From contig NZ_VRYZ01000001.1 of NCBI RefSeq assembly GCF_008064635.1, positions 186,001-250,000 on the forward strand: DNA of 64,000 nt, read 5' to 3'. How positions within the stretch are numbered: the stretch's first letter is position 1; the number at the start of each line of letters is the position of its first letter. Of this stretch, positions 17,854 to 26,743 are shown one piece after another. The notes beneath the pieces were generated by a model that was given only the letters and a program-made list of their open reading frames with translations, did not search any database and was not told the origin of the DNA. This DNA comes from Parahaliea aestuarii. Its GTDB lineage: Bacteria; Pseudomonadota; Gammaproteobacteria; Pseudomonadales; Halieaceae. A program made the position numbers and the translations under genes.

Positions 17854-18893
17854 TGTGGGTTGGCGGCAACCACGGTTTCAGTCGTTGCCGGGGCGATAGC
17901 GGTATCGATGCGTACTTCGGCGCTCATGCCAGCACGCAGCACTGGCAGGTCCTGGCCGGTGGCGGTGAGGTGCAGGCGCACCGGCACCCGTTGCACTACC
18001 TTGACCCAGTTGCCGCTGGCGTTCTGGGCCGGGATCAGTGCGAACTCTGAGCCGCTGGCGGGGCTCAGGCTGTCGACCACCGCGTCCCATTCCACGCCTG
18101 GATAGGCATCCACCACTACCCTGGCATGCTGGCCGGTGCGCACATCGGCGAGCTGGGTTTCCTTGAGGTTCACTTCCACCCAGGTATCTTCGCTGCTGAG
18201 CATGGAGACCAGGGTGAGGCCGGAGGGCACCATCTCGCCCACCTGCGGCACCTCGTTGGCGACGATGCCGTCCACCGGGGCATACACCGCGGTGCGTGAG
18301 AGCTGGTAGCGGGCGCGATCCAGCTGGGCCTGGGCGACCTTGATATCGGCGTGCTGTTCCAGCGGGGTGTCCACACCGCCGCCCAGTTCCGCGGCCAGGC
18401 TGGACAGCTTCTGGCGGTTGATGGCGATCTGGGAGCGGGCGCGGCTGAGAGCCTGGCGCGCTTCGTCGAGCTGGGATTCGGAGATGGCCACCGGCCCCAT
18501 CTTCTCGTTGCGCTGTAACTGGCGCTGGTAGTAATCGGCGTCGCGACCGGCCTGTTCCAGCGCGGCTTCCGCTTCGGCGTAGTCGGCGATGCGGGACTGC
18601 AGCTGGTTGCGCACCTGGCCAAGGTGGGCTTCGGCCTCTTCCACCGCCAGGCGGAAGGGCGTGTCGTCCAGGCGCACCAGTAACTGGCCGCGCTCGACAC
18701 GCTCATTGGCGCGCACCCGCACCTCAGCGACGATGCCGCCGACATCGGTGGCCAGGGCCAGTTTGTCCGCTTTTACATAGGCGTTGTCGCTGTGCACGCT
18801 GCCCTGGCCGCCGTAGACCAGCCACGCCACCACAGCGGCAGCGGTGAGTATGCCGGCGCCGAATCCGAGCCGGCGCCTTGTTCCATGGGTCAT
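17850..18893 (-). CDS. emrA: HlyD/EmrA family membrane fusion protein
   Basis: 347 residues from ATG 18893, preferred because AAGGTGG lies about five bases ahead; an ATG at 18896 and a GTG at 18902 are in frame. One N-terminal membrane anchor, a biotinyl-lipoyl-like half (VHSDNAYVKADKLALATDVG), a long alpha hairpin around residues 85-190, then the second half motif RTAVYAPVDGIVAN. It bridges the inner-membrane EmrB pump to an outer membrane channel. Follows the MarR gene by a few bases. Confidence 0.92.
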   Translation of the reverse strand: MTHGTRRRLGFGAGILTAAAVVAWLVYGGQGSVHSDNAYVKADKLALATDVGGIVAEVRVRANERVERGQLLVRLDDTPFRLAVEEAEAHLGQVRNQLQSRIADYAEAEAALEQAGRDADYYQRQLQRNEKMGPVAISESQLDEARQALSRARSQIAINRQKLSSLAAELGGGVDTPLEQHADIKVAQAQLDRARYQLSRTAVYAPVDGIVANEVPQVGEMVPSGLTLVSMLSSEDTWVEVNLKETQLADVRTGQHARVVVDAYPGVEWDAVVDSLSPASGSEFALIPAQNASGNWVKVVQRVPVRLHLTATGQDLPVLRAGMSAEVRIDTAIAPATTETVVAANPQ

Positions 18894-18903
18894 CATTACC
18901 ACC

Positions 18904-19344
18904 TTACTTCTCGTCGCGGCTCAGGTTCTGGCGAACCCGGCCCAACAGCTTTTGCAATTGATCAACTTCCCGGGCGGACAGCCCTTCCAGGGCCTGTTCC
19001 CGCGTCGCCTGGGCCAGCTCCCGCAACACCGTCAGGGCCGGCTGGGCGGCCTCGGTGAGGTAGATGCGAAAGCAGCGCCGGTCACTGTCGTCGCGGCGGC
19101 GCTCCACCAGCCCTTCCTGCTCCAGATTGTCCAGCTGGCGGGTCAGGCTGATGGGGGCGACGTCCATGTTCTCTGCCAGTTCCGCCTGTTTCAGCCCCTC
19201 CTGCCGCGCCAGGTGCCACAGCACCTGCCAGCGCGAGCGGGTCAGGCCGTGCTCGCGGGCGCGGCGGTCAAAGTTGCGGCGCAACAGACGGGCGGCCGAG
19301 TGCAACTCGAAGCTCATCTGCGCTTCGCTATCGCTCTTGGACAT
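18904..19344 (-). CDS. MarR family transcriptional regulator
   Basis: 146-residue winged-helix protein. The recognition region reads LKQAELAENMDVAPISLTRQ and the wing LVERRRDDSDRRCFRIYLTE, with the Asp-x-Arg motif typical of MarR. It is first in the marR-emrA-emrB operon and therefore probably represses its own promoter until a toxicant binds. A palindrome lies about 30 bp upstream of the start. Confidence 0.92.
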   Translation of the reverse strand: MSKSDSEAQMSFELHSAARLLRRNFDRRAREHGLTRSRWQVLWHLARQEGLKQAELAENMDVAPISLTRQLDNLEQEGLVERRRDDSDRRCFRIYLTEAAQPALTVLRELAQATREQALEGLSAREVDQLQKLLGRVRQNLSRDEK

Positions 19345-19375
19345 AGAAAGTTTCCGTAATTTGTGCTGGCGTATT

Positions 19376-19389
19376 ATAAGTATGCTTAT
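19376..19389. promoter_or_regulatory. Candidate MarR operator
   Basis: Inverted repeat ATAAG-TATG-CTTAT about 32 bp upstream of the marR-type start, in the expected promoter region of the efflux operon. AT-rich palindromes of this size are typical MarR targets. Confidence 0.5.
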
Positions 19390-19959
19390 GAAATGGTCAA
19401 GGTGGAATTTTGCCGTGATGGCGGGTGAGATTGTGGTGAGAGTCAGTGAATGAGAGAACAGCGCGTTTGGTTCTCAACAAAGTTGAGAACGAGGTGTAAG
19501 TAACCCCTGATTAGCTCCATTTCACTTTGGTGTGTGTAATGCGCTGGCGACCATTTTCTATGGGGCAGCCGGCGCTCAGTCAAGCCTGCCTGTGTGTCAA
19601 AATCAGTTATGCGTGCCGCCCATCTCATGGGACAATAATCAAAGGCTGATTATTATCGCGGAAGTAGCCCGCCTTGATGTCGTTTTCGTTATTCTGCGCT
19701 CTAATAATGACCGCTTATCGAGCCCGCCAGGAATATTCTCAAGTGTATTGAATTTTACAGGAACGTTCTCAAGTGCATTGACCGGGAATGGTGCCGACCC
19801 GTTCTCAACTATGCCTTCCAGCCCAGATTCTGCCTACCCCCCATTCTCTCATTCAATGATGCTCTCCATGTGGATAGAATGCACGATTTGCCTTGTAAAA
19901 AATACTTTCTGGTAGCGATGCATTACCTCAAGGCTAAAGATGAGTAAGGAACTCTACGT
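19390..19959. other. AT-rich intergenic stretch with repeated GTTCTCAAC/TTGAGAAC elements
   Basis: About 570 bp with no gene I can support; a 127-codon frame at 19532-19915 shows no ribosome binding site or recognisable domain. It contains a perfect hairpin at 19470-19490, two direct repeats TTCTCAAGTG(T/C)ATTGA near 19737 and 19766, and another GTTCTCAAC at 19801. Clustered short repeats of this kind occur at insertion sequence ends, but no transposase remains. Confidence 0.55.
19470..19490. repeat. Perfect 9-bp inverted repeat
   Basis: GTTCTCAAC (19470-19478), spacer AAA, GTTGAGAAC (19482-19490). The left arm recurs at 19801-19809. Confidence 0.95.
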
Positions 19960-20991
19960 ATGAAAAGTAGCCACCTGTTTGCGGTCGCGTTACTACTATC
20001 TCTTAGCGCATGCAAAATTGTCGTTAACGTACCGCCCGGGGCAGGAGGGTACGTCAGGTTCAATGAGAACGGATACGGAGACGCTTGTTCGGAAAATTGC
20101 GAGTACGATGTTGTCGATATCTACTTTGACAGAACCTTCGTTGCTGTACCGAAAAGAGGCTATTCCTTCTCGGGTTGGAAGCAAGGCGACCGGCAACTTT
20201 GTGGAGGAAGTAAAGAAGACTGCCATATTTCTACCGCTGGTTTTGAAGGTAATGATTCGCTGCTTGCCTGGTTACGTACTGATGAGGAGTTCTATCTTGA
20301 GCCGGTTTTCGTTAATGAGTACCGGTCAGAAGGGAGTGCTGAAGCATGCTTCATAGAAACTGCCTGGGGTGAGGGGCAAGGTTATGACATGTACTTGCAT
20401 CTTGAGGACAACCCTGTAGAAGTGCGCGATGGCTTTATGCGCCGATCTATGCGCGATGAATTTTCATCCGGTGATAACAGATTAATCCCGGTACTCGAGA
20501 CTCTGCAGGTTGCAGGAGACGATGAATACCATCATTTCATTGAGCGTTTGATAAGCGTTGATTCAGATGTGCCGATGGTAAGAATCTACGATGAGGATAT
20601 TTCGATTTACAAGCCCGATCGGCGTAAGGTTCAAATTACCTATGACCCACCCCGGAATATACGCTTTGATCTCGAACTCGGTGCTTCGATCACTGAAACC
20701 CGTACAGAAACACTTCGTCACTTTGAAGGTGGCGTATTCAAGGAAGAGTCTGTACGCAACGTGTCAGAAACTCAGACCTATGTGGGTCGAGAGATAGTTA
20801 AGCCGGCGCTGGTGCCGTTTTTCTACCCTGTTTGTCGATTTGAGTTCCGTAGAGAAATTCAAGACAGAGATGGTCAGTACACTGAGATCGAGAATTTGTG
20901 GTTCGATACAGAGTACGGGATTCCCCTGCGGCAGATAATCAATGGGCGGCAGTATATAACGGGCTCATTTACCCCCCCTCACCCGTACTAA
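19960..20991 (+). CDS. Unknown lipoprotein with a bacterial repeat-like N-terminus
   Basis: 343 residues, not recognised as a known family. A lipoprotein signal ends at LLLSLSAC (Cys18). Residues about 22-110 resemble bacterial-repeat (InlB B-repeat/Mycoplasma-type) modules: GGYVRFNENG, then KRGYSFSGWKQGDRQLCGG, with paired Cys that could form disulfides. The rest is acidic and beta-rich. AAGGAA precedes the ATG. Base composition is clearly more AT-rich than the flanking genes, and the gene is monocistronic, suggesting recent acquisition. Likely anchored in the cell envelope; role unknown. Confidence 0.75.
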   Translation: MKSSHLFAVALLLSLSACKIVVNVPPGAGGYVRFNENGYGDACSENCEYDVVDIYFDRTFVAVPKRGYSFSGWKQGDRQLCGGSKEDCHISTAGFEGNDSLLAWLRTDEEFYLEPVFVNEYRSEGSAEACFIETAWGEGQGYDMYLHLEDNPVEVRDGFMRRSMRDEFSSGDNRLIPVLETLQVAGDDEYHHFIERLISVDSDVPMVRIYDEDISIYKPDRRKVQITYDPPRNIRFDLELGASITETRTETLRHFEGGVFKEESVRNVSETQTYVGREIVKPALVPFFYPVCRFEFRREIQDRDGQYTEIENLWFDTEYGIPLRQIINGRQYITGSFTPPHPY

Positions 20992-21138
20992 GGCGATGAA
21001 AAATCCTGACGGGGCTACTGTTGGATTTCGGCCTTATCGAGATTCTGCATTCGCCGGACATATCAGCCTGAAAATGCCGATTCTACCCCGCTACCGCTCT
21101 GCTAAACTGCCTGCTAGAAGACTTGGAGTGTCTATCAG

Positions 21139-21876
21139 ATGGACTGGCGTGTCGCTTTCGGGCTGGGAGTTTCAGCCACCTGGATTACTGCGGGCCTCCT
21201 TTACCTGTTAGGCATTGTCGGCTGGGATCGCTTCCTGCACCTGCCGACGGCCGACATAGGCAGCTTCCTTGAGGGCGCCTTCGCGCCGCTGGCGTTCCTC
21301 TGGCTGGTTATTGGCCACTTCATGCAGCAGAAGGAAATCACCGCCAATACCAAGGCCATCAACCTGCAGGAAATGAGCGCTCGCCGCCTCGAACTGCACT
21401 CCCGCCGCGACAGCTATTTCAAGCTACTCAGCCTAGTGCAGGACCAACTCGGGGCGATCGCCGCCTTTCACTATATGTCGGTCTGTGGCCCCACAGGTAC
21501 CGGCGAGATCAGCCAGGAGGAGTTTGCCGAACAGCGCTCCCACGCTACCGCCGGCGACCACGCCTGGTTTATCCGCAAGATGATTACCCTGGCGATGGGG
21601 CATCGCGATGACCCGGAGCAGTTGTCAGAGATATTTTTCGGTACCGAGGTGCGGCGCCGCCACTCCGACAACTTCTCTAATACCTTTGCCAAGTTGCTGA
21701 ACGCGGCCCGTCAGGTGGATACGGAAGAGATGGTCACCCACGCCCTGCTGTACGGCTCGGCCTCGGGGATGTTCTATCGCATTATTCGCCACGCCAGCGG
21801 TGACGAGGCGATGGACCCGATTACCGGCCTGTCCACCGCGCCGCAGATGATGGCACAGCCTGAAGTGCAGAGTTAA
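21139..21876 (+). CDS. Hypothetical membrane protein with two N-terminal helices
   Basis: 245 residues, family not recognised. Two membrane segments (about residues 5-27 and 43-65: GVSATWITAGLLYLLGIVGW and EGAFAPLAFLWLVIGHFMQQ) form a hairpin, followed by a predicted helical cytoplasmic region of about 175 residues with coiled-coil character at first (EITANTKAINLQEMSARRLE). GGAGT precedes the ATG. The composition matches the host. It stands alone between the lipoprotein and gene remnants. Confidence 0.75.
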   Translation: MDWRVAFGLGVSATWITAGLLYLLGIVGWDRFLHLPTADIGSFLEGAFAPLAFLWLVIGHFMQQKEITANTKAINLQEMSARRLELHSRRDSYFKLLSLVQDQLGAIAAFHYMSVCGPTGTGEISQEEFAEQRSHATAGDHAWFIRKMITLAMGHRDDPEQLSEIFFGTEVRRRHSDNFSNTFAKLLNAARQVDTEEMVTHALLYGSASGMFYRIIRHASGDEAMDPITGLSTAPQMMAQPEVQS

Positions 21877-21928
21877 CTGGGTAACTCCGGTGGTTTGGCC
21901 CGCACAGTCGGGCGGGCACGTTAAAGAT

Positions 21929-22132
21929 TCAACGATCTGCGCAATTCATCCGACATGGGTATTCCGAGGCGTTCCCCTCATTGGTGGAGAAGGAAAAAGG
22001 CGCCACATTGGCGCGATAGCCTATCGTGATGTGGCCTTTGCCAAGCACTGAAGCCAGTGATGCCTCATTGGCGCTGATCAGGTTGCTGCAAAAAACTGTA
22101 ACAGCTAACAAAAGCACATTCGTCATTCGCAT
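21929..22132 (-). pseudogene. Truncated amino-acid-type solute-binding protein (SBP_bac_3) fragment
   Basis: From ATG 22132 the frame encodes a signal peptide (LLLAVTVFCSNLISANEA) and then SVLGKGHITIGYRANVAPFS, which is the mature N-terminus of family 3 periplasmic binding proteins (GltI-like). About 20 residues later the similarity stops: the expected glycine-tyrosine ligand-binding segment is scrambled and the frame closes at 68 codons instead of about 270-300. Reading seems to shift frame near 21970. A remnant of a gene deleted downstream. Confidence 0.6.
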
Positions 22133-22317
22133 CACCAATCCCCCCCAAACCTGTTTTTTGCACGCTCGGACGTATCACTGCGACTGAGTAGAATGGCCAG
22201 CCAGGCCCGATGGTTACAACTATTCGCTGTATCTATGGATGCAGTCAACCGAAAGCTGGACTTGGGGGTAAGCAATTTTGTGTCGCTTCGGCGGGCTGGG
22301 CAATTGCGCTTCAACGG

Positions 22318-22500
22318 CTACTTTTTCTTTCTTTTTACCTGCAGGGCACCCAGTAACAATATCGCCAGCGAGCTGGTCAGTAGCATCCACAGGCTGTCCA
22401 CGGGTATGGCCTGCAGTGGGGCTGTGATACGCCCCCAGAGAAACGCCCCCCAGGGTTCGCCCCAGTTGCCGGCGAGTGCCGGCCGGGAGAGTAATATGGT
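22318..22500 (-). pseudogene. Fragment or small protein with an IPTL-CTERM-like sorting tail
   Basis: The frame ends with IPVDSLWMLLTSSLAILLLG followed by ALQVKRKKK: a Pro-containing motif, one membrane helix and a basic tail, as in IPTL-CTERM surface sorting signals. Upstream in frame is ALAGNWGEPWGAFLWGR. No convincing start codon or ribosome binding site is visible, and the frame runs back into the collagen-like gene. Either a remnant of a larger sorted protein or a short membrane protein with an unusual start. Confidence 0.35.
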
Positions 22501-22585
22501 TCCCGGTGCAGCCAGAATTGCCAGTGATTTCGGCTGAATTAACGAGCGTCGCGGAGGGGGCCGGCACGACGTCCTTGATCGACGA

Positions 22586-23296
22586 TTACTGTACATTCAG
22601 CGTCTCCACCTTGATGGCCGTGAGAGAAGCGTTCTGGATGGTAGCATCACCGCTTGCACTACTTTGCGCCATTTGGCATATCAACTTCACATTGGTGTCG
22701 GCCGCCAAATCCACGGCGGCGGTCATGGGTAGCGTTGAAGATACGAGGCCGTCCACGGTGAAAAACGCCTGTGAAAAGTCGAGCGTGTCTTCCGGTTCAG
22801 GTTGGCTGGTAAGGCTGAGATAGCAAGCGACGGCGTTTAGCTCTTCGGTGTCATTAAAATAGATGAACACCGCCTTCCCCGAAATGATGTGGTTGCCCGC
22901 CGGCAGATCCAGCGAAATGATCTCGGTTTCCAGGCCCGGTTCGCCGGGCGCGTCTTCTCCCAGGGGAACCGAGGCGTCGACGGGTAACAAGCGCTTTGCG
23001 TAGCCGTCAGACGGCCCTATTGGGCCTTCGGGCCCGGCTGCCCCTGCAGGACCTGCAGGGCCGACCGGACCTGCAGGTCCCGCCGGCCCGATTGCGCCTG
23101 ACGGTCCAGCTGGCCCTTCCGGTCCGGCTGGCAGACTATCGATGGCATCTGCCAGTGCTTTAAAGTTCTCGTTGACTTCATCAGCATTTGCCGTCGTCCC
23201 GTTGACAAACACATTGGGGATGGTTGTCTGTGCTGTCGCCATGGTCGACCAGGTCGACACAATTGCAACACCCGCTAACGCTGCAAAATTTTTCAT
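22586..23296 (-). CDS. Secreted collagen-like repeat protein
   Basis: 236 residues from ATG 23296 (GAAGG upstream, signal peptide ending at STMATAQ). An ATG at 23353 would add 19 residues. After a short N-terminal domain (TTIPNVFVNGTTANADEVNE) come about a dozen Gly-x-y triplets (GPEGPAGPSGAIGPAGPAGP and on), then a beta-rich domain of about 135 residues that may trimerise like C1q or tail-fibre heads. Bacterial collagen-like proteins form rod-like triple helices on the surface or in fibres. No phage genes surround it. Function unknown. Confidence 0.82.
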   Translation of the reverse strand: MKNFAALAGVAIVSTWSTMATAQTTIPNVFVNGTTANADEVNENFKALADAIDSLPAGPEGPAGPSGAIGPAGPAGPVGPAGPAGAAGPEGPIGPSDGYAKRLLPVDASVPLGEDAPGEPGLETEIISLDLPAGNHIISGKAVFIYFNDTEELNAVACYLSLTSQPEPEDTLDFSQAFFTVDGLVSSTLPMTAAVDLAADTNVKLICQMAQSSASGDATIQNASLTAIKVETLNVQ

Positions 23297-23383
23297 AGAA
23301 ACGACCTTCTTGCACTTGTTGTATGCCGCATGGGTTGATGCTTTCTTAACCATAAACCATCCCTACTTTTTTTCACGTTTTTT

Positions 23384-23662
23384 TTACGTTTGGCGTGCAG
23401 TTGTGAATGTTGCAGCGTTTTCCGGCAAACCGGTAATCATCTGGCGGTATGTCGGCACAGTGCCGCCGGGGTCGATGTTATTGCGCCTGCACGGGGCGCC
23501 CATCGCGCCGAGATTCGTCCCGGCGCCGAAATGGCCACCGTCGCCGCACAGGATGGCGACCAGCAGGGTGTCGTCTTGCTCGAAGGTCTTGCAGGCGGTG
23601 CGCAAAGCGGTGGCGGTTAACTCGCTTATGGTTGTTCCCTGAATTTGGTCGGGGTTCGACAT
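23384..23662 (-). CDS. Hypothetical protein
   Basis: 92 residues from ATG 23662 (an ATG at 23719 would add 19). Sequence such as ALRTACKTFEQDDTLLVAIL and CGDGGHFGAGTNLGAMGAP looks protein-like, with a Gly-rich loop, but no family is recognised and the ribosome binding site is poor. Located between the collagen-like gene and ppnN, both on different transcripts. Could be a small soluble protein or a chance frame. Confidence 0.4.
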   Translation of the reverse strand: MSNPDQIQGTTISELTATALRTACKTFEQDDTLLVAILCGDGGHFGAGTNLGAMGAPCRRNNIDPGGTVPTYRQMITGLPENAATFTTARQT

Positions 23663-23741
23663 GATGCCATCGGGCGCAGCGAAACACCTCCCATCGGTGC
23701 TATGGTGCGCATAGCGCAATTCAGTTCAGTGGACGCCGACC

Positions 23742-25103
23742 ATGCAAAAAATCCCCCACGCCGTTATCAATCCCATCAAATCCCTCAACCTGCTGTCGCG
23801 GGCCGAGATCGAGGGGGTCACGGCCAGCCGCGGCGAACTCTATGAGCTTTTCCGCAGTTGTGCCCTGGCCATTCTTAATACCGACAGCAACAAGGACGAT
23901 GCCGCACAAATCTATGCCGACTACTCCGATTTTGATATCAGGGTGGTGCCCCAGCCACGGGGACTGCGGCTGGAATTGACCAACGCGCCTGCCCAGGCTT
24001 TTGTGGATGGCCACATGATTCGTGGTATACAGGAGCACCTGTTCTCGGCCCTGCGCGATATTGTCTACACAGATTTCAAGCTGCTGACTGCCAACCAGTG
24101 CAGCACGGCGCCTGCTGACACCACCAATATGGTGTTCCGGATGCTGCGCAATGCGCGGATCGTGCAGCCCGACGTGCCACCGCAACTGGTGGTGTGCTGG
24201 GGTGGCCACGCCATCCCCCGGGAGGAATACGACTTCGCCAAGCAGGTGGGCTATGAACTGGGTCTGCGCGGACTGGATATCGTCACCGGTTGCGGTATCG
24301 GCGCCATGAAAGGGCCGATGAAGGGCGCGGCGGTGGGGCATGCCAAGCAGCAGGTAAAAAGCGGGCGCTATATCGGTATCAGCGAGCCGGGCATTATCGC
24401 CTCGGAGTCCCCCAACGCCATCGTCAACGAACTGGTGATCATGCCGGACATCGAAAAGCGGCTGGAGGCTTTCGTGCGCCTGGCGCACACCATCATCGTC
24501 TTTCCCGGCGGGGTGGGCACGGTGGAAGAGGTGCTCTACCTGCTAAGTATTTTGATGCACGAAGATAACCGCGGTGCCATTCCGCTGGTCTTTGCCGGTC
24601 CGGAGCAGTGTCGCGGTTACTTCGAAGAGCTGGAGCGCTTCCTGGTCGCCTGCCTTGGGGAGGGGGTGCGGGACTACTACCAGACTATTGTCGGCGATCC
24701 CGCCAGTGTCGGGCGCGAAGTCAAAGCCGCCGTGGCCGGCGTACACGGCCGGCGGCGAGAGCGGGGCCAGGCGTACTACTACAACTGGGACCTGGTAATC
24801 GACCCTTCACTGCAGCAGCCCTTCGTGCCCACCCACGACAACATGGCGGCCCTCGATCTCGATCCGGCGCTACCGCCTGCAGCCCTGGCAAGCCAGCTGC
24901 GCCGGGCCTTTTCCGGGATGGTGGCGGGCAATGTGAAGGCCTTTGGTATCGAGCAGGTGCGCCGCCACGGGCCCTACCGTATTCACGGCGACCCGAAGTT
25001 GCTGCGGTCCATGGATGCCCTGCTGCGCATGATGGTGCGGGAGCAGCGCATGAAGCTGGGTGAGTGCGAGGGGGAGTACAAACCCTGCTACCAGTTGGCC
25101 TGA
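23742..25103 (+). CDS. ppnN: Nucleotide 5'-monophosphate nucleosidase PpnN (YgdH)
   Basis: 453 residues, the same length as E. coli PpnN. It hydrolyses purine and pyrimidine nucleoside monophosphates to base plus ribose 5-phosphate, and in E. coli is stimulated by (p)ppGpp. The central LOG-like Rossmann domain carries GCGIGAMKGPMKGA and the signature FPGGVGTVEEVLYLL at about residues 250-265. Typical N- and C-terminal PpnN extensions are present. Single gene, convergent with norR. Confidence 0.93.
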   Translation: MQKIPHAVINPIKSLNLLSRAEIEGVTASRGELYELFRSCALAILNTDSNKDDAAQIYADYSDFDIRVVPQPRGLRLELTNAPAQAFVDGHMIRGIQEHLFSALRDIVYTDFKLLTANQCSTAPADTTNMVFRMLRNARIVQPDVPPQLVVCWGGHAIPREEYDFAKQVGYELGLRGLDIVTGCGIGAMKGPMKGAAVGHAKQQVKSGRYIGISEPGIIASESPNAIVNELVIMPDIEKRLEAFVRLAHTIIVFPGGVGTVEEVLYLLSILMHEDNRGAIPLVFAGPEQCRGYFEELERFLVACLGEGVRDYYQTIVGDPASVGREVKAAVAGVHGRRRERGQAYYYNWDLVIDPSLQQPFVPTHDNMAALDLDPALPPAALASQLRRAFSGMVAGNVKAFGIEQVRRHGPYRIHGDPKLLRSMDALLRMMVREQRMKLGECEGEYKPCYQLA

Positions 25104-25110
25104 AGGGCGT

Positions 25111-26649
25111 TTAGCTGAGGCCCAGCCGCCGCATGCTGCGGGCAAGGTTGCTGCGGTCGACCTGCAGGGCGCGGGCGGTGGCGGCCAGGTTGCCCTGCTG
25201 GCGCAGCAGTTCGTGCTCGATCAACTGGCGCTGGAAGTGATCGGTGCGCTCGCGCAGGCCCGGGCCATCGATGTCGGCAACGGCCGGTTCGGGGGCGGGT
25301 GAAGTCGCGGCGGCAGTTGTCTGTGGCAGTTCCAGTTGCGCCGGGCTGATGGTAACGGCGCTGGCGTTACCGCCCTCGCGGCGGGCCTTCAGGGCCGCCC
25401 GGCTCAACAGGTGTTCCAGTTCCCGCACATTGCCCGGCCAGTCGTAGGCCTGTAATTGTGCCGTGGCCGCCGGATTGAGGCGCAGACGCTGGATGCCCAG
25501 CCGGTGCTGTAACTGCTCCAGAAAGTGACCGGCGAGGATTTCCACATCGCGCTGTCGTTCGCGCAGTGGTGGTACCGGCAGGGGGTAGACGCTGAGGCGG
25601 TGGTAGAGGTCGGCGCGGAAGCGTCCCGCCTGTACTTCCTTCTCCAGGTCGCGGTTGGTGGCCGCAATGATACGCACATCCACCGACAGTGTGTTGTCGC
25701 TGCCCACGCGCTGTATCTCGCCACTTTGCAGGGCGCGCAGTAGCTTGGCCTGCACCCCGAGTGGCAGTTCGCCGATTTCATCCAGGTAGAGGCTGCCGCC
25801 GTCGGCCAGTTCAAAGCGCCCGCTGCGGTCGCGGCTGGCGCCGGTAAAGGCACCGCGCAGGTGGCCGAACAGTTCGCTTTCCACTACCGACTCCGGCAGC
25901 GCTGCGCAATTCACCTGCACCAGGGCCTGGCCGGCGCGACGGGAGTTGTAGTGAATCGCCCGGGCCACCAGGTCTTTGCCGACACCGGTTTCACCGGTGA
26001 TCAGCACTGACAGGTCGCTGGGAGCCACGGTGCGAATCTCCTCCTGCATGGCGTGCATGGCGGGGCTGCGGCCGAGCAGTTCCGGGGCGCTGTCGGTTTC
26101 CATCAGGCGCTGGGCGATGGCGGCACTCTGCTCGGCGCGCTGGCGCAGGGCATTGATGTGCAGGCTGGTTTTGATGGTGGCCGCGGCGGCGGCGATAAAG
26201 CCGCGCAGCTCGGTCCAGGGCAGGTCATCGAAGGTGCCGGGCTGTAGTGCATCCAGAGTGAGTGCGCCCCACAGTTCGCCGTCGATATAAATCGGGCTGC
26301 CCAGGCAGTCGTGTACTTCCAGCTGATGCTGCTCCGCTTCCACCAGTCCGTCGTAGGGGTCGGGCAGGGGGCTGTCGGCCTCGAAGCGGGTGGGCTCCTC
26401 GCTGCGCAGGATGGCGGCCAGGCGGGGGTGGTGGTGCAGGTCGAAGTGGCGGCCGATGGCTTCGTGGCGCAATCCGATTACAGCCAGTGGGTGCAGGGCA
26501 TTCTGTTCCAGTTGCAGCAGGGCCACCGCGTCACAGGGGATGGCGTGGTGGATGGCCTGCACCACCCGCTGGTAGCGCTGCTGGGTGGTGAGGTCCCGGT
26601 TGAGATCCTCGATGAGATCGATAATGGGCTGGATATGCATGGCGGTCAT
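25111..26649 (-). CDS. norR: NorR nitric-oxide-responsive sigma54 activator
   Basis: 512 residues. The N-terminal GAF domain has the iron-binding region LPDPYDGL and VHDC (Asp97, Asp100, His113, Cys115 counted from this start), matching the residues that hold the non-haem iron in E. coli NorR. The AAA+ domain has GETGVGKD (219-226) and the sigma54-contacting GAFTGA (266-271). A Fis-type helix-turn-helix ends the protein. When NO binds the iron, the AAA+ domain is released to open sigma54 promoters. Divergent from hmp with NorR sites between. Alternative start Met4. Confidence 0.95.
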   Translation of the reverse strand: MTAMHIQPIIDLIEDLNRDLTTQQRYQRVVQAIHHAIPCDAVALLQLEQNALHPLAVIGLRHEAIGRHFDLHHHPRLAAILRSEEPTRFEADSPLPDPYDGLVEAEQHQLEVHDCLGSPIYIDGELWGALTLDALQPGTFDDLPWTELRGFIAAAAATIKTSLHINALRQRAEQSAAIAQRLMETDSAPELLGRSPAMHAMQEEIRTVAPSDLSVLITGETGVGKDLVARAIHYNSRRAGQALVQVNCAALPESVVESELFGHLRGAFTGASRDRSGRFELADGGSLYLDEIGELPLGVQAKLLRALQSGEIQRVGSDNTLSVDVRIIAATNRDLEKEVQAGRFRADLYHRLSVYPLPVPPLRERQRDVEILAGHFLEQLQHRLGIQRLRLNPAATAQLQAYDWPGNVRELEHLLSRAALKARREGGNASAVTISPAQLELPQTTAAATSPAPEPAVADIDGPGLRERTDHFQRQLIEHELLRQQGNLAATARALQVDRSNLARSMRRLGLS

Positions 26650-26700
26650 ATTAACCTGTTGAGGTCAGAATGACACAAATAAAGCTTGTGTCATTTTGAC
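26645..26700. promoter_or_regulatory. NorR binding sites between norR and hmp
   Basis: The NorR core GTCA-N3-TGAC occurs exactly at 26664-26674 (spacer GAA) and 26690-26700 (spacer TTT); a third, GTCA-TAT-TAAC at 26645-26655, deviates by one base and overlaps the norR start codon. Three enhancer sites are also found upstream of E. coli norVW. The two perfect sites are joined by an inverted repeat TGACACAA/TTGTGTCA. Confidence 0.85.
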
Positions 26701-26743
26701 CTTGTCCGACCCATAAACCACTAGCCGTGCGGGTTTCCGGAGT

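Larger units (their letters stand above)
21877..22585. other. Interval with decayed gene fragments
   Basis: About 700 bp lacking an intact gene. It holds the start of a solute-binding protein gene and a fragment encoding an IPTL-type C-terminus, both on the minus strand and listed separately. Several overlapping short frames on both strands look accidental. Confidence 0.6.

Noticed and set aside
19532-19915. 127-codon plus-strand frame before the lipoprotein
   Set aside because: No ribosome binding site, no domain, and it runs through the short repeats; more likely non-coding.
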